From Paenibacillus sp. UNC451MF (GTDB lineage: Bacteria; Bacillota; Bacilli; Paenibacillales; NBRC-103111), in NCBI RefSeq assembly GCF_000686845.1, contig NZ_JMLS01000004.1:186001-250000 (forward strand): a stretch of 64,000 nucleotides of DNA, given 5' to 3'. The position numbers and the translations under genes were made by a program. Below are positions 26,205 to 35,448 of this stretch, in pieces. The notes under the pieces are model-generated. The model was not told the DNA's origin and did no database searches. It worked only from the letters and a program-made list of their open reading frames with translations. Every line of letters begins with the position of its first letter. Position 1 is the first letter of the stretch.

Positions 26205-26233
26205 TTGACATGACTCAAGGGTCATGGTACGCT
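26205..26233 (+). promoter_or_regulatory. Promoter of the serA T-box transcript
   Basis: TTGACA (26205-26210) and TACGCT (26228-26233) are separated by 17 nt, just upstream of the T-box leader. The spacer contains a small palindrome (TGAC...GTCA). Confidence 0.6.
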
Positions 26234-26240
26234 AATGAAA

Positions 26241-26540
26241 ATTCATTTTAGTAATCGACTTTGACGGAGACAGTATGAACCGGTAATGCGCAGAGAGCCG
26301 ATGATTGGTGCGAGTCGGACATTATCCTTTATACAGAGCACTCCAGAGTTGCTGTATTGAACTGCTTTCGATTTTATCGGAAAAGATTAGTAGGTACAGC
26401 CGGGTAGAAACCGTTACATTTCTGAGTCATATGACTCACGAGGCTGCTCGTGTGAACGCGCAGCGAACTAGGGTGGTACCACGAAAGTAACTCTTCGTCC
26501 CTTTTATACGGGCAATCGTATGGGGATGAGGAGTTTTTTT
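26241..26540 (+). promoter_or_regulatory. T-box leader of serA, Ser (AGC) specifier
   Basis: A T-box riboswitch of about 300 nt. Stem I has the AGTA of the specifier loop near 26271, the distal GGTGCGAG block near 26307-26314 and the specifier, read as AGC (Ser) at 26337-26339 from the context GAG-C-ACTCC. The conserved T-box sequence GGGTGGTACCACG is at 26471-26483. The terminator has AACTCTTCGTCCC at 26489-26501 and its partner up to the U-run ending at 26540. Uncharged tRNA-Ser should switch the leader to antitermination and turn on serine synthesis. The base after TGG is T, which would pair with A73, or with G73 only as a wobble. Confidence 0.93.
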
Positions 26541-26640
26541 ATGCCCATTTATAAGTGAATTGCTTTAGAATCTGAGCGTCACTTGATCACCTTATTGAAT
26601 TTGGGCTGGTTGAAATTATACTAATTTGGAGGTCTGAACA

Positions 26641-28227
26641 ATGTTTAAAGTGTTAGTAATGGATGGCATCAGCGACATGGGGATTCAAATGCTGTATGAT
26701 GCGGGAGATGTTACCGTAGAGAAGAAAAACGGTTTGTCCGAGGACGAGCTGATTGCTATTATTGCAGATTACGATGCTTTAATGGTCCGCAGCCAAACTA
26801 AAGTAACCGACAAAATCATGAATGCCGCAGCAAATCTTAAAGTAGTTGGCCGCGCAGGTGTCGGTGTGGATAATATCGACCTCGAAGCTGCCACTAAACG
26901 CGGTATTGTTGTCATTAACGCTCCAGATGGTAATACCATTGCTACCTGCGAGCTGACTTTTGCCATGATGATGTCGGTTGCACGTTCCATTCCTCAAGCT
27001 TATAAAAAAACAGTCGGCGGCGAATGGGACCGCAAAACCTTTGTCGGCGTAGAGCTTCGCAATAAAACATTAGGTATCCTTGGTATGGGACGTATCGGCA
27101 GCGAGGTTGCCAAACGTGCAAAAGTATTCGGAATGAACGTAATCGGCTACGATCCTTTCCTGACGGAAGAGCGTGCAGAAAAAATCGGCGTGAAGCTCGG
27201 CACTGTAAATGAGATTGCAGCACAAGCCGACTTTATCACCGTACACACTCCGCTAACTAACGAAACTCGTCATATCATTTCGCGCCCTCAATTTGAGCTT
27301 ATGAGAAAAGGCGTTCGCATCATTAACTGTGCACGCGGCGGCATTATTGACGAAATGGCATTGGTTGAAGCCATCGATGCAGGCATCGTAGCAGGTGCAG
27401 CATTTGACGTATTTGAACAAGAGCCTCCTAAAGCGGATCACCCTTTCTTGAATAACCCTAAAATTATCGTTACTCCTCACTTGGGCGCTTCGACTGTAGA
27501 AGCTCAAGAGAACGTAGCGATCGATGTTTCCGAAGAAGTACTTCATATCTTGCGTGACCAACCATTTAAAAATGCCGTTAACATGCCTCCTGTACCACCA
27601 ACCGTACTGAATAAGCTTCAGCCTTACTTCAACCTAGGTGAGCAGCTTGGACAGTTTGCAGGTCAAATGACTGAGGGTGCAGTGAACGAAATCGTAGTAA
27701 ACTACTCCGGAGATCTAAGTGATGTAGACCCTACTCCACTCACTCGCTATATCGTAAAAGGCATTTTGGCAAATCAGCTTGAAGGCGTTAATATCGTCAA
27801 TGCAATGCACTTAGCAAAAACACGCGACGTAAATATTGTTACTCAAAAATCGACGGCTACTAAAACGTTCACCAACCTGGTATCCGTTACTTTAAAAACA
27901 AAAAATGAAGAGCGTACACTGGCTGGAACACTGCTTTCCGGTTACGGAGAAAGAATCGTACAAATCGATCAATATCCAGTTGATATTGCTCCTCATGGTC
28001 ATTTGTTGCTCATCTCCCACAACGATAAACCGGGTATCATCGGTAAAGTGGGTACATTGCTTGGAAGCAATGACGTTAACATTGCTTCGATGCAGGTTGG
28101 ACGTAAGGTATTCGGTGGCTCTGCTATCATGGTTCTCACCACAGATAAAGCTACTCCGAAGGAAGTATTGGATCAATTGGAACAACTGCCTGAAATCGAG
28201 AATGTAAACGAGCTTACTCTACAATAA
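26641..28227 (+). CDS. serA: D-3-phosphoglycerate dehydrogenase
   Basis: A protein of 528 residues, the long form of SerA: an N- and C-terminal hydroxyacid dehydrogenase core (GRAGVGVDNIDLEAA, the NAD-binding GMGRIG, and the catalytic His in VTPHLGAST), an intervening ASB domain and a C-terminal ACT domain (about 455-528, with NDKPGIIG) that binds serine. It makes phosphohydroxypyruvate, the first step of serine synthesis. The ATG at 26641 follows GGAGG. Control is by the T-box leader just upstream plus feedback through the ACT domain. Confidence 0.98.
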   Translation: MFKVLVMDGISDMGIQMLYDAGDVTVEKKNGLSEDELIAIIADYDALMVRSQTKVTDKIMNAAANLKVVGRAGVGVDNIDLEAATKRGIVVINAPDGNTIATCELTFAMMMSVARSIPQAYKKTVGGEWDRKTFVGVELRNKTLGILGMGRIGSEVAKRAKVFGMNVIGYDPFLTEERAEKIGVKLGTVNEIAAQADFITVHTPLTNETRHIISRPQFELMRKGVRIINCARGGIIDEMALVEAIDAGIVAGAAFDVFEQEPPKADHPFLNNPKIIVTPHLGASTVEAQENVAIDVSEEVLHILRDQPFKNAVNMPPVPPTVLNKLQPYFNLGEQLGQFAGQMTEGAVNEIVVNYSGDLSDVDPTPLTRYIVKGILANQLEGVNIVNAMHLAKTRDVNIVTQKSTATKTFTNLVSVTLKTKNEERTLAGTLLSGYGERIVQIDQYPVDIAPHGHLLLISHNDKPGIIGKVGTLLGSNDVNIASMQVGRKVFGGSAIMVLTTDKATPKEVLDQLEQLPEIENVNELTLQ

Positions 28228-28276
28228 TTGTACTTGTTTCACGGACAACAAGATTAAATTCCTTATTTCTACAAAA

Positions 28277-28316
28277 AGAAAGAGCTTCTGATATGTTTAT
28301 CGGAAGCTCTCTTTTT
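28277..28316. terminator. Bidirectional terminator between serA and resE
   Basis: AGAGCTTCTGATA pairs with TATCGGAAGCTCT around a 4-nt loop, with U-runs on both strands. It serves the convergent serA and resE transcripts. Confidence 0.9.
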
Positions 28317-28356
28317 ATATTGTCGAGAAATCATGCGAATGTTGTAGAAAAAGACG

Positions 28357-30204
28357 TTATTGTGGATTGCAAGGCAGAATGACAGAGAATGTCGTTCCTT
28401 GACCAACAGCGCTTTTAGCTTGTACGGACCCTTTGTGGGCTTCCACTATACTCTTCACGATGGAAAGACCAAGACCGGTACCTCCAGAAGTACCTCTCGT
28501 CCTTGCTTTATCCGCCTTATAAAATCTTTCAAATATATACGGCAGGTCGCCAGCAGGTATTCCCTGCCCTTGATCTGTAATCTCCATCAGAACCGCATCA
28601 CGTCCTTCGTACAAATGCTTGGATGCACGTATTTGGATTTGAGCCTGTGGAGGCGTATGACGAATGGCATTATCGAGAAGATTGGTCATGACCTGCTCCA
28701 GACGATCCTCATCAGCGTGAGCCAACAGCAGTTCCTCTTCAGGAAGCACTGCCGTCATTGTAATCCCTCGTTCCTTGGAAAGTACGGCAAATTTCCTGTG
28801 TATTCGTCTAATAAAACTGTTCAGGTCCACTTCACGGAAATGCATCTCCATATTGCCCGTTTCCATTCTGGCCAGATCTAGTAGATCACGAACCAGTCTG
28901 CCCATACGAAGTGACTCGTCATGAATAACCTGAGCCAGTTCCTTACGCTCTTCCGGAGAAGAAGCGATATCATCAACTAACGCTTCACTGTACCCTTGAA
29001 GCATAGATAAAGGAGTGCGGAGCTCGTGCGATACGTTAGCGACAAAATCTTTCCTCAGCTTATCCAGCATGAACTCTTCTGAAACATCCCTCATAACCGC
29101 TACAACGCCGCGGACGACCTCACGTGAATACAACGGTGCCATTACGATGGACCATACCTCATTACGTACATGAAGCTTTGATGTAATTTCGTTCGCGCCA
29201 TTAATCACTTCCTCAAACAAAGGTCGTACGGGCGGCGGTATCATATCAATATGCATATTTTGCTCTGTCTCTGCATCCTTTTCCGAGTCAAAGTCTTTCC
29301 ATTGAATCTGACCCCAATCCCTAACAATCTTGTAACCTTGCGGGTTGGTAAGAATCACTTGTCCGTCCGCATCAAACGTTATTACAGCGTCCGCCATACT
29401 TCTCAACACGCTGGATAAATGTTCTTTTTCATGGTTAAGCGCCTTGATCGTATCGGATAGCTCTTCACCCATACGGTTAAACGTTTTGGACAGCTCCCCG
29501 ATTTCATCGTCTGAAGAGATCGGTACCCGCGTACCGTATTCTCCATGCGATATCAAATCGGCAGCTTTTTTCAACTGCTGCAGGGGCTGCGTTATTTTGG
29601 TCAACAGGAAGAAAGCGAAGAACGTCGTCATAAGGAACCCAGCAAGTGAAACGTAGGCGAACAATCGCATTACATATGCTTGCGTTTCTTCAACCGATTG
29701 AGTCGATTGGAACAATACCGCAGCTCCAATGATGGTTTGCTGCGACGCATCTTTTAGAGGGACAGCAACAGCCGAATACAGGTTGTTGGTACGCTGCTTA
29801 ATACCACCCTTGCCGACAACTTGATTATCGATGATTTGTCCAGCAAAAACCTTTTGCATATCCTGCTTGCTAAAAAAGTCATCATAATGAAGGTCAGCCA
29901 TACTTCCAGCCTCAGCAAAAAAGCCGGATTGCTTAAATTGCTTATCGACAATAAACACCGTAGCTTCCTGAGCGCTTAGTAAGTCGTTAACCATCGTAAT
30001 ATAATGGTTATCTTCACTGTGAACCGAAATACCGTCAGCAACCTTCGAGCCCAATTTATGCAAACTTTCAATCTGGTCCTGTGATTTAGGAAAAGAGGTT
30101 TGCAAATATTGAAAAAGAAACAAACCTAATACCATCAATATGACAGCGACCAGTCCGATGATCGTTAGCCAAAGCTTCCCGACAATACTTTTTAGAATAA
30201 ACAC
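28357..30204 (-). CDS. resE: Sensor histidine kinase ResE
   Basis: A membrane kinase of 615 residues: transmembrane helices at about 12-32 and 180-202 flank an extracytoplasmic domain, then HAMP (about 203-255), a PAS-like region (about 260-375), the phosphoacceptor His393 in NVSHELRTPLS, and an ATPase domain with N-box NLLDNAIRHT, DQGQGIP and GTGLGLSI. ResE senses low oxygen and nitric oxide and phosphorylates ResD. The GTG start (30202-30204) lies one base past the resD stop. Confidence 0.93.
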   Translation of the reverse strand: MFILKSIVGKLWLTIIGLVAVILMVLGLFLFQYLQTSFPKSQDQIESLHKLGSKVADGISVHSEDNHYITMVNDLLSAQEATVFIVDKQFKQSGFFAEAGSMADLHYDDFFSKQDMQKVFAGQIIDNQVVGKGGIKQRTNNLYSAVAVPLKDASQQTIIGAAVLFQSTQSVEETQAYVMRLFAYVSLAGFLMTTFFAFFLLTKITQPLQQLKKAADLISHGEYGTRVPISSDDEIGELSKTFNRMGEELSDTIKALNHEKEHLSSVLRSMADAVITFDADGQVILTNPQGYKIVRDWGQIQWKDFDSEKDAETEQNMHIDMIPPPVRPLFEEVINGANEITSKLHVRNEVWSIVMAPLYSREVVRGVVAVMRDVSEEFMLDKLRKDFVANVSHELRTPLSMLQGYSEALVDDIASSPEERKELAQVIHDESLRMGRLVRDLLDLARMETGNMEMHFREVDLNSFIRRIHRKFAVLSKERGITMTAVLPEEELLLAHADEDRLEQVMTNLLDNAIRHTPPQAQIQIRASKHLYEGRDAVLMEITDQGQGIPAGDLPYIFERFYKADKARTRGTSGGTGLGLSIVKSIVEAHKGSVQAKSAVGQGTTFSVILPCNPQ

Positions 30205-30205
30205 C

Positions 30206-30922
30206 TTATTTAGGCACCTCGAGCTTGTAGCCTACTCCCCATACCGTTGTAATCATGGCAGCGGCATCCGGAGATACTTTATTCAGCTTCTCACGAAGCC
30301 TCTTCACATGAGTATCTACAGTGCGAAGATCACCGAAAAACTCATAGTTCCAAACGTCTTTCAAAAGTTCTTCTCTGGAAAATACTTTGTCTGGCGATAC
30401 AGCCAGATAATGAAGCAACTCGTATTCTTTAGGAGTCAGCGCTACCTCTTGTCCCCCTGCCGTAACACGATGAGCATCATGCTCAATAACAAGATTCGGG
30501 AATACGATATTATTGCTTGTATTCACCTCTTTGGACAAGTAAGCTGTAACGGAAGAGCGACGCAAGATCGCCTTAACACGATAAATAACCTCACGCGGGC
30601 TAAACGGCTTAACGACATAATCATCGGCACCCATTTCAAAACCTTGCACCCGATTCGTCTCTTCGCCCTTGGCCGTCAGCATAATAACAGGAGTTGATTT
30701 CACCTGACGCAATCTGGAACATACCTCGTTACCATCAATTCCGGGAAGCATAATATCGAGCAATATCAAATCGTAATCAGTCTCCAACGCCTTCTTCAAG
30801 GCAGTCTCTCCATCTTCCGCTTCTTCTATTGTAAAGTTTTCTTTCTCCAAGTACATGCGAAGCAAACGGCGAATACGCTCTTCATCGTCGACAACCAATA
30901 TGGTCATTTTTCTTTCTGTCAT
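30206..30922 (-). CDS. resD: Response regulator ResD
   Basis: An OmpR-family regulator of 238 residues: receiver domain with phosphoacceptor Asp56 (LLDIMLP) and Lys in the KPF motif, and a C-terminal winged helix. ResD activates respiration and anaerobic genes including resABC, ctaA and fnr in B. subtilis. The ATG at 30920-30922 follows GGAAAGGGATG. It is in the conserved resA-resB-resC-resD-resE order. Confidence 0.95.
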   Translation of the reverse strand: MTERKMTILVVDDEERIRRLLRMYLEKENFTIEEAEDGETALKKALETDYDLILLDIMLPGIDGNEVCSRLRQVKSTPVIMLTAKGEETNRVQGFEMGADDYVVKPFSPREVIYRVKAILRRSSVTAYLSKEVNTSNNIVFPNLVIEHDAHRVTAGGQEVALTPKEYELLHYLAVSPDKVFSREELLKDVWNYEFFGDLRTVDTHVKRLREKLNKVSPDAAAMITTVWGVGYKLEVPK

Positions 30923-30957
30923 TCGATATCATCCCTTTCCTCTTCAATAATCCATGA

Positions 30958-32187
30958 TTAAACACCTGCGTATGAATGCAAACCTGCAATGACTAGATTT
31001 ACGCCGATCAAGGTGAACATTACGACGATAAACCCGATGACGGCCAACCAAGCGGATTTTTTCCCCTGCCAGCCTCTCGAAAGACGGAAATGCAAATATG
31101 CCGCATAGTAGAGCCAAGTAATGAGCGCCCAAACCTCTTTGGGATCCCATCCCCAGAAACGTCCCCATGCTTCAGCTGCCCAAATCATTGCAAAAATAAG
31201 TGCACCTAAAGTAAAGATGGGATAGCCGATTGCGATGGCACGGTAACTGATTTCATCGATATCCTCAGGATCGATTCCTTTCATCAGAGGGCTAATGGCT
31301 GCAGACAATGGTTTTCTTGCGATCAAACGAAGAACAGCATATAGAATGATACCGCCGATTAATGACCAGATCACTGTATTCAGCTTTCTAGCCGCACCAC
31401 TACCTTTAAACCAGGAAGGGGATTCGAATAATGGCTCCGTCATTCCAATGAATGGCTTCATTTCGATAACTTGCGAGTCTTTAGGCATAACAATTGGTGG
31501 AAGTACGTATTCTGCTGTTTGTTGTATCGCAGAGCCTTCTGTTGCCGGCAATGCAAACTTAGCGTTGTATCCTGCTGCGTTGAAGCTGAATATGGTAACA
31601 ACGAAAGCAACAATGGTTACTAGAAAGAACATCGTTATTTCCACACCGAATCTTTCTTTTTTACCGGCCGGATCCTTAGTGTTGAAGTTAATCGTTCTAA
31701 TCAAATACATCAAGCCTGCAGCAAAGCCTACTGCAAAGAACGCTTCACCTGCCGCTGCCGTAGTCACGTGGATTTTAAGCCAATAGCTTTGCAGAGCTGG
31801 TATTAACGGTTGAACCTCTTTAGGAAACACCGATGCATAAGCAATAATAATAATCCCTACTGGAAGAGCGAACACCCCTAGTACTTGGGAGCGATAGATA
31901 AAGTACACGATGATAAAGGCAAGCATAACCATCATAGCAAGGAATGTCATGAATTCAAACATGTTACTTGTTGGAATATGTCCCGCTTCTGCCCACCGTG
32001 TAAAAAAGAATGCTGCGTGACAGAGGAAACCTATGATGGAAAAAATTATCCCGGCTTTCCCCCACTTTTCACTTTTGGCTTCCGAATCTTCGCGATTCAG
32101 TTTCTTGCCCGTAATTCCGATGACAAAGATCATAAATGCCACGCTGTACACGATGAAAGCAAGAAACAACAACGTACTGCTGTCCAC
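30958..32187 (-). CDS. resC: Cytochrome c biogenesis protein ResC (CcsB/CcsA-type)
   Basis: A polytopic membrane protein of 409 residues with the tryptophan-rich WAAEAWGRFWGWDPKEVWALITW block, which binds heme in the CcsA/ResC family. With ResB it forms the system II complex that exports heme and attaches it to apocytochrome c outside the membrane. The GTG start (32185-32187) overlaps the ribosome site region of the resB end. Confidence 0.95.
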   Translation of the reverse strand: MDSSTLLFLAFIVYSVAFMIFVIGITGKKLNREDSEAKSEKWGKAGIIFSIIGFLCHAAFFFTRWAEAGHIPTSNMFEFMTFLAMMVMLAFIIVYFIYRSQVLGVFALPVGIIIIAYASVFPKEVQPLIPALQSYWLKIHVTTAAAGEAFFAVGFAAGLMYLIRTINFNTKDPAGKKERFGVEITMFFLVTIVAFVVTIFSFNAAGYNAKFALPATEGSAIQQTAEYVLPPIVMPKDSQVIEMKPFIGMTEPLFESPSWFKGSGAARKLNTVIWSLIGGIILYAVLRLIARKPLSAAISPLMKGIDPEDIDEISYRAIAIGYPIFTLGALIFAMIWAAEAWGRFWGWDPKEVWALITWLYYAAYLHFRLSRGWQGKKSAWLAVIGFIVVMFTLIGVNLVIAGLHSYAGV

Positions 32188-32189
32188 TA

Positions 32190-33863
32190 CTACAACACCC
32201 CTGCCTCTAATGTCTTGGGATCTACTTGAATCCCGGATTTCTTGAGAACTTGTGCCACTTCATTACGAATGCCGAACCAATTTTTATTGGTGTGTGCTCC
32301 TAGTGACAGCTTCCCTTCGTCAATTCTTACCCAGACTCGGCGGTGATGCCAATAAAAGCCCATTACCAAACCAATCATGGATATGCCTGCTCCAACCCAA
32401 ATGAATGGAAGCGCGCGATCCACCCGAATATTCAAGTAACTAGTATAAGAAGAGAAATTAACATCAGCCATCGAATTAACAGAAAGCTCCAACTTATTGG
32501 CAATATCACCGTTAATCTGATCCTGGGCAAACGTCTCCTTATCTACTTGTCTAGGAAAATAGATGAATGGCTGACCACCCGAAGAGAGCCCTGGCCCGGT
32601 TATATAAAATATAAACGCAGGTGCCTTTGCATCATTTGATTTCGTCATCGGAGCCCCTTTATCGTCCAAACCGAATTCAGGGAAATACCCCTTAAGCTTA
32701 AATTGATAAGGACCTACCTTGTACTCTTCAGCTGGACGGGTCATTGAAAGATCCATGCTGCCGTACACTTCTCCGGTCTGTTTATTTTTCAGAGAAGGTT
32801 TGACGGATATCAACAAGGGGTCTTCTTTGAAATCATATTGATAGGCAAGCAGTCCTTTATAATTAAGCGGCTTGTTTACGACAATATCTTGGCGGTGAAC
32901 CTCTTCAAGCGTAGGCTCTTTAAGGGGATCATCGCAATTGGCCGTACATTTGTACAAGACTGCCTTGGTTTCGTAAATTTTGGCGACCGATTGCTGTTTG
33001 GCCCGAAAATCATCCGACATCTCGGCTTCCGAGTAATAGTCTACGGTGAATTTTTCGTTCTTCAAGTAGTAAGACGTTGAAGGAATTTTCACAGGTGTTC
33101 CTTCTGGGAAAGCTACGTATTGATCCATATTCCACCCGGGCAGGCTGCGCATAAGAACGGCTAGCAAGAAAATGATCAGCCCGATATGATTAATATAAGG
33201 TCCCCACCGGCTGAATCTATTTTTTTCCGCCAAAAGTGCTGTTCCATCCGTATGTACGCGGTAGCGCTGTTTCTTTAACAGAACGGCCGCATGATCAATC
33301 CATTCTTTCGATTTCTGTTCTACATCATCATTCTGAGTGAGTATGGGGCTATTGTAAGAAATCTTTTGCCTTAAAATAAAGCTGTTATGCTTACGAATTT
33401 GCTGTTTGTTCAGTGCGCGATACAGCGGAAGCACCCGATCCAGGCTGCAGACAACAAGCGAGGTACCTAGCATAAAGAGCAGTGTTATAAACCACCATGA
33501 TTCGTATGTATGTGATAAGCCAAGCATATAGTAGATTTCACCGATCGTTCCGTATGTTTCTTTGTAGTAAGTAGAAGGATCGAAGTTAATAAAGTTGCTT
33601 TCTTGCGTAAAAATAGTACCCAGGGCGGCTCCTAACAGCGTGATAATGATAATATAGATGGCAATCTTCACGGATGAGAAAAAGTTCCATACCTTGTCAA
33701 GCAAACCCGGGTTTGCTTTCTGCGAACGTCTTGCCACACCGTCATAACGCATTTCGAGCGGTTCTGTGCTCTCATCATCATACAGCGGTTTGCCGCATGA
33801 CTCACAAAGTACGGTTCCGACTAAATTTTGATGGCCGCATTCGCATTTTGTATTTTGAATCAT
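32190..33863 (-). CDS. resB: Cytochrome c biogenesis protein ResB (Ccs1)
   Basis: A protein of 557 residues. It opens with a cytoplasmic zinc-ribbon-like part (CECG then CESCG, residues 7-24), followed by transmembrane helices at about 62-84, 118-136 and 205-225, a large extracytoplasmic domain, and a final helix near 495-515. This is the Ccs1/ResB layout, and the N-terminal ribbon is also found in B. subtilis ResB as I recall. The ATG at 33861-33863 follows AGGAGGA. The resC start is two bases past the stop, so the two are coupled. Confidence 0.95.
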   Translation of the reverse strand: MIQNTKCECGHQNLVGTVLCESCGKPLYDDESTEPLEMRYDGVARRSQKANPGLLDKVWNFFSSVKIAIYIIIITLLGAALGTIFTQESNFINFDPSTYYKETYGTIGEIYYMLGLSHTYESWWFITLLFMLGTSLVVCSLDRVLPLYRALNKQQIRKHNSFILRQKISYNSPILTQNDDVEQKSKEWIDHAAVLLKKQRYRVHTDGTALLAEKNRFSRWGPYINHIGLIIFLLAVLMRSLPGWNMDQYVAFPEGTPVKIPSTSYYLKNEKFTVDYYSEAEMSDDFRAKQQSVAKIYETKAVLYKCTANCDDPLKEPTLEEVHRQDIVVNKPLNYKGLLAYQYDFKEDPLLISVKPSLKNKQTGEVYGSMDLSMTRPAEEYKVGPYQFKLKGYFPEFGLDDKGAPMTKSNDAKAPAFIFYITGPGLSSGGQPFIYFPRQVDKETFAQDQINGDIANKLELSVNSMADVNFSSYTSYLNIRVDRALPFIWVGAGISMIGLVMGFYWHHRRVWVRIDEGKLSLGAHTNKNWFGIRNEVAQVLKKSGIQVDPKTLEAGVL

Positions 33864-33999
33864 GGTGTCCTCCTGAGGGCTTTTCGTAAAAAGCCTACGT
33901 CATAAGCTTAAGCTGCGTTTCCCTAAGAAACCAGCCTCGTTTTAATGCAATCTTTTAATGTTTCGTTTGTAAGCATTCCCATGTTTATGAATGAGTACA

Positions 34000-34058
34000 T
34001 GCATCATTACGTAAAGGAGGTATCTCAAGGATAGCACTGCCTTTACGTAATTAATGCA
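34000..34058. repeat. Long inverted repeat between resA and resB
   Basis: A perfect 12-bp inverted repeat (ATTACGTAAAGG at 34006-34017 and its complement at 34040-34051) is extended by a further 5-bp pair (TGCAT/ATGCA) after a small internal loop. The 22-nt loop has no U-run afterwards on the minus strand, so it is not a typical terminator. It lies in the 222-nt resA-resB gap. Confidence 0.8.
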
Positions 34059-34085
34059 CATTTATTGAAGCTCGTAACACATTTT

Positions 34086-34616
34086 TTATTTACCGGATAC
34101 CGAGATGGAAGCTAAAGTTTGCTCAATATAAGCTTCGTCCATTTCACCAATTTTAATCTTAGCGATCTTACCATCAGGAGAAATAAAAAAAGTAGTTGGA
34201 TACTGCATAACCCCGTATCGTTTACGAGTCTCTTCGTTATCATCCAGTAAAACAGGAAAATTAATTTTGTATTGCTCCATGAAGCTTTGAACCGTTATCT
34301 TGCTTTCGCCCAAATTAAGACCGAGAATCGCCGTCGTATCCTTGTTCATCTTATCATACTGATGCTGAATTGCCGGCATTTCACTTTTACAGGGTGGGCA
34401 AAATGTACCCCAAAAGTTGACCATAACGGACTTACCCTTGTAATCGGAAAGCTTGTGCTGCTTGCCATCCAAATCTACCAATGAAAAATCGGGAGCTTTG
34501 GAGCCTTCGACAGGTTTCTTGTCCTTTGCGTATAAATTGTTATACAGCGTTAATGCGCCGATCACAATAACAACAGCAAATATGGCTATTTGAACCCAAC
34601 GTTTATTTTGTCCCAT
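34086..34616 (-). CDS. resA: Thiol-disulfide oxidoreductase ResA
   Basis: A protein of 176 residues: one N-terminal transmembrane helix (about residues 7-25) and an extracytoplasmic thioredoxin fold with the active site CPPC (in GTFCPPCKSEM). ResA keeps the apocytochrome c heme-binding cysteines reduced. B. subtilis ResA has CEPC, so the middle Glu is replaced by Pro. The ATG at 34614-34616 follows GAGGTG. A 222-nt gap with a long inverted repeat separates it from resB. Confidence 0.93.
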   Translation of the reverse strand: MGQNKRWVQIAIFAVVIVIGALTLYNNLYAKDKKPVEGSKAPDFSLVDLDGKQHKLSDYKGKSVMVNFWGTFCPPCKSEMPAIQHQYDKMNKDTTAILGLNLGESKITVQSFMEQYKINFPVLLDDNEETRKRYGVMQYPTTFFISPDGKIAKIKIGEMDEAYIEQTLASISVSGK

Positions 34617-34680
34617 TGTTTCACACCTCAAACGATCTAGTCGAGTCTATCCCCATTATATCGAAATTTGGCGTCAGCGC

Positions 34681-35427
34681 TTATTTCCCTTTTTGAATTT
34701 TATGTGTCTTGAGAGCGCTATCGATCAGTTCTTTCACTTCTTGAGGCCTCAAATGGCGGAATTTCCCCCTCGCTACCCCCAATAGAGGAATCGGACCGAA
34801 TTGAACGCGTTTCAGCTTAATGACAGGAAACTGGATGGCTTCGAACATCCGGCGCACCTGACGGTTGCGTCCTTCATATATGGTCATAGATACTATAGTT
34901 TCATTTTTTTCCGGATTGACGTCGTAATATTCAACCTCGGCTGGAGCTGTCATTCCATCTTCAAGCTGAATGCCCGCTCTAAGCTTGTCCAACAAGGAGC
35001 CGTGCGGCACTCCCTTAACTGTAGCATGATATGTACGAGGTACGTGGTGCTTAGGATGTGTGAGCAAGTTAGCAAATTCACCGTCATTGGTGAGAAGCAG
35101 CAAACCTTCGGTATCATAATCCAGCCGGCCTACCGGGTAAATTCGCTCCTTAATTTCTTTCAAGAAATCTGTAACAATTTTACGACCGCCCGGATCGGAT
35201 GCACTAGTGATTACGCCTTTCGGCTTATTGAACAGCACATAAACTTTCTTTTGCTGCCGGATAGCTCGTCCATCTACATGAATCACATCTTTTTGGGGAT
35301 CAACCTTTACCCCTAAAGTTGTGACTACACTATCATTCACCTGCACGCGGCCTGCAGTGATCAATTCCTCACATTTTCTCCGGGAGGCCACTCCCGCTTC
35401 TGCCAATACTTTTTGTAATCGTTCCAT
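34681..35427 (-). CDS. rluB: 23S rRNA pseudouridine synthase RluB
   Basis: A protein of 248 residues with an N-terminal S4 RNA-binding domain (VASRRKCEELI) and the RsuA/RluB catalytic domain: YPVGRLDYDTEGLLLLTNDG carries the catalytic Asp, with EGRNRQVRRM later. RluB makes pseudouridine in the peptidyl-transferase region of 23S rRNA. The ATG at 35425-35427 follows GAGGTGAAGAG. Upstream of resA, as in B. subtilis. Confidence 0.95.
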   Translation of the reverse strand: MERLQKVLAEAGVASRRKCEELITAGRVQVNDSVVTTLGVKVDPQKDVIHVDGRAIRQQKKVYVLFNKPKGVITSASDPGGRKIVTDFLKEIKERIYPVGRLDYDTEGLLLLTNDGEFANLLTHPKHHVPRTYHATVKGVPHGSLLDKLRAGIQLEDGMTAPAEVEYYDVNPEKNETIVSMTIYEGRNRQVRRMFEAIQFPVIKLKRVQFGPIPLLGVARGKFRHLRPQEVKELIDSALKTHKIQKGK

Positions 35428-35448
35428 TGGACTCTCTTCACCTCAAAC

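Noticed and set aside
26002-26211. Minus-strand open frame of 69 codons upstream of the serA promoter
   Set aside because: No ribosome site, and it lies in AT-rich intergenic DNA that contains the -35 element of the T-box promoter. The residues show no recognisable pattern.
34801-35316. Plus-strand open frame of 171 codons antisense to rluB
   Set aside because: Lies wholly inside rluB on the opposite strand, with no ribosome site or domain.
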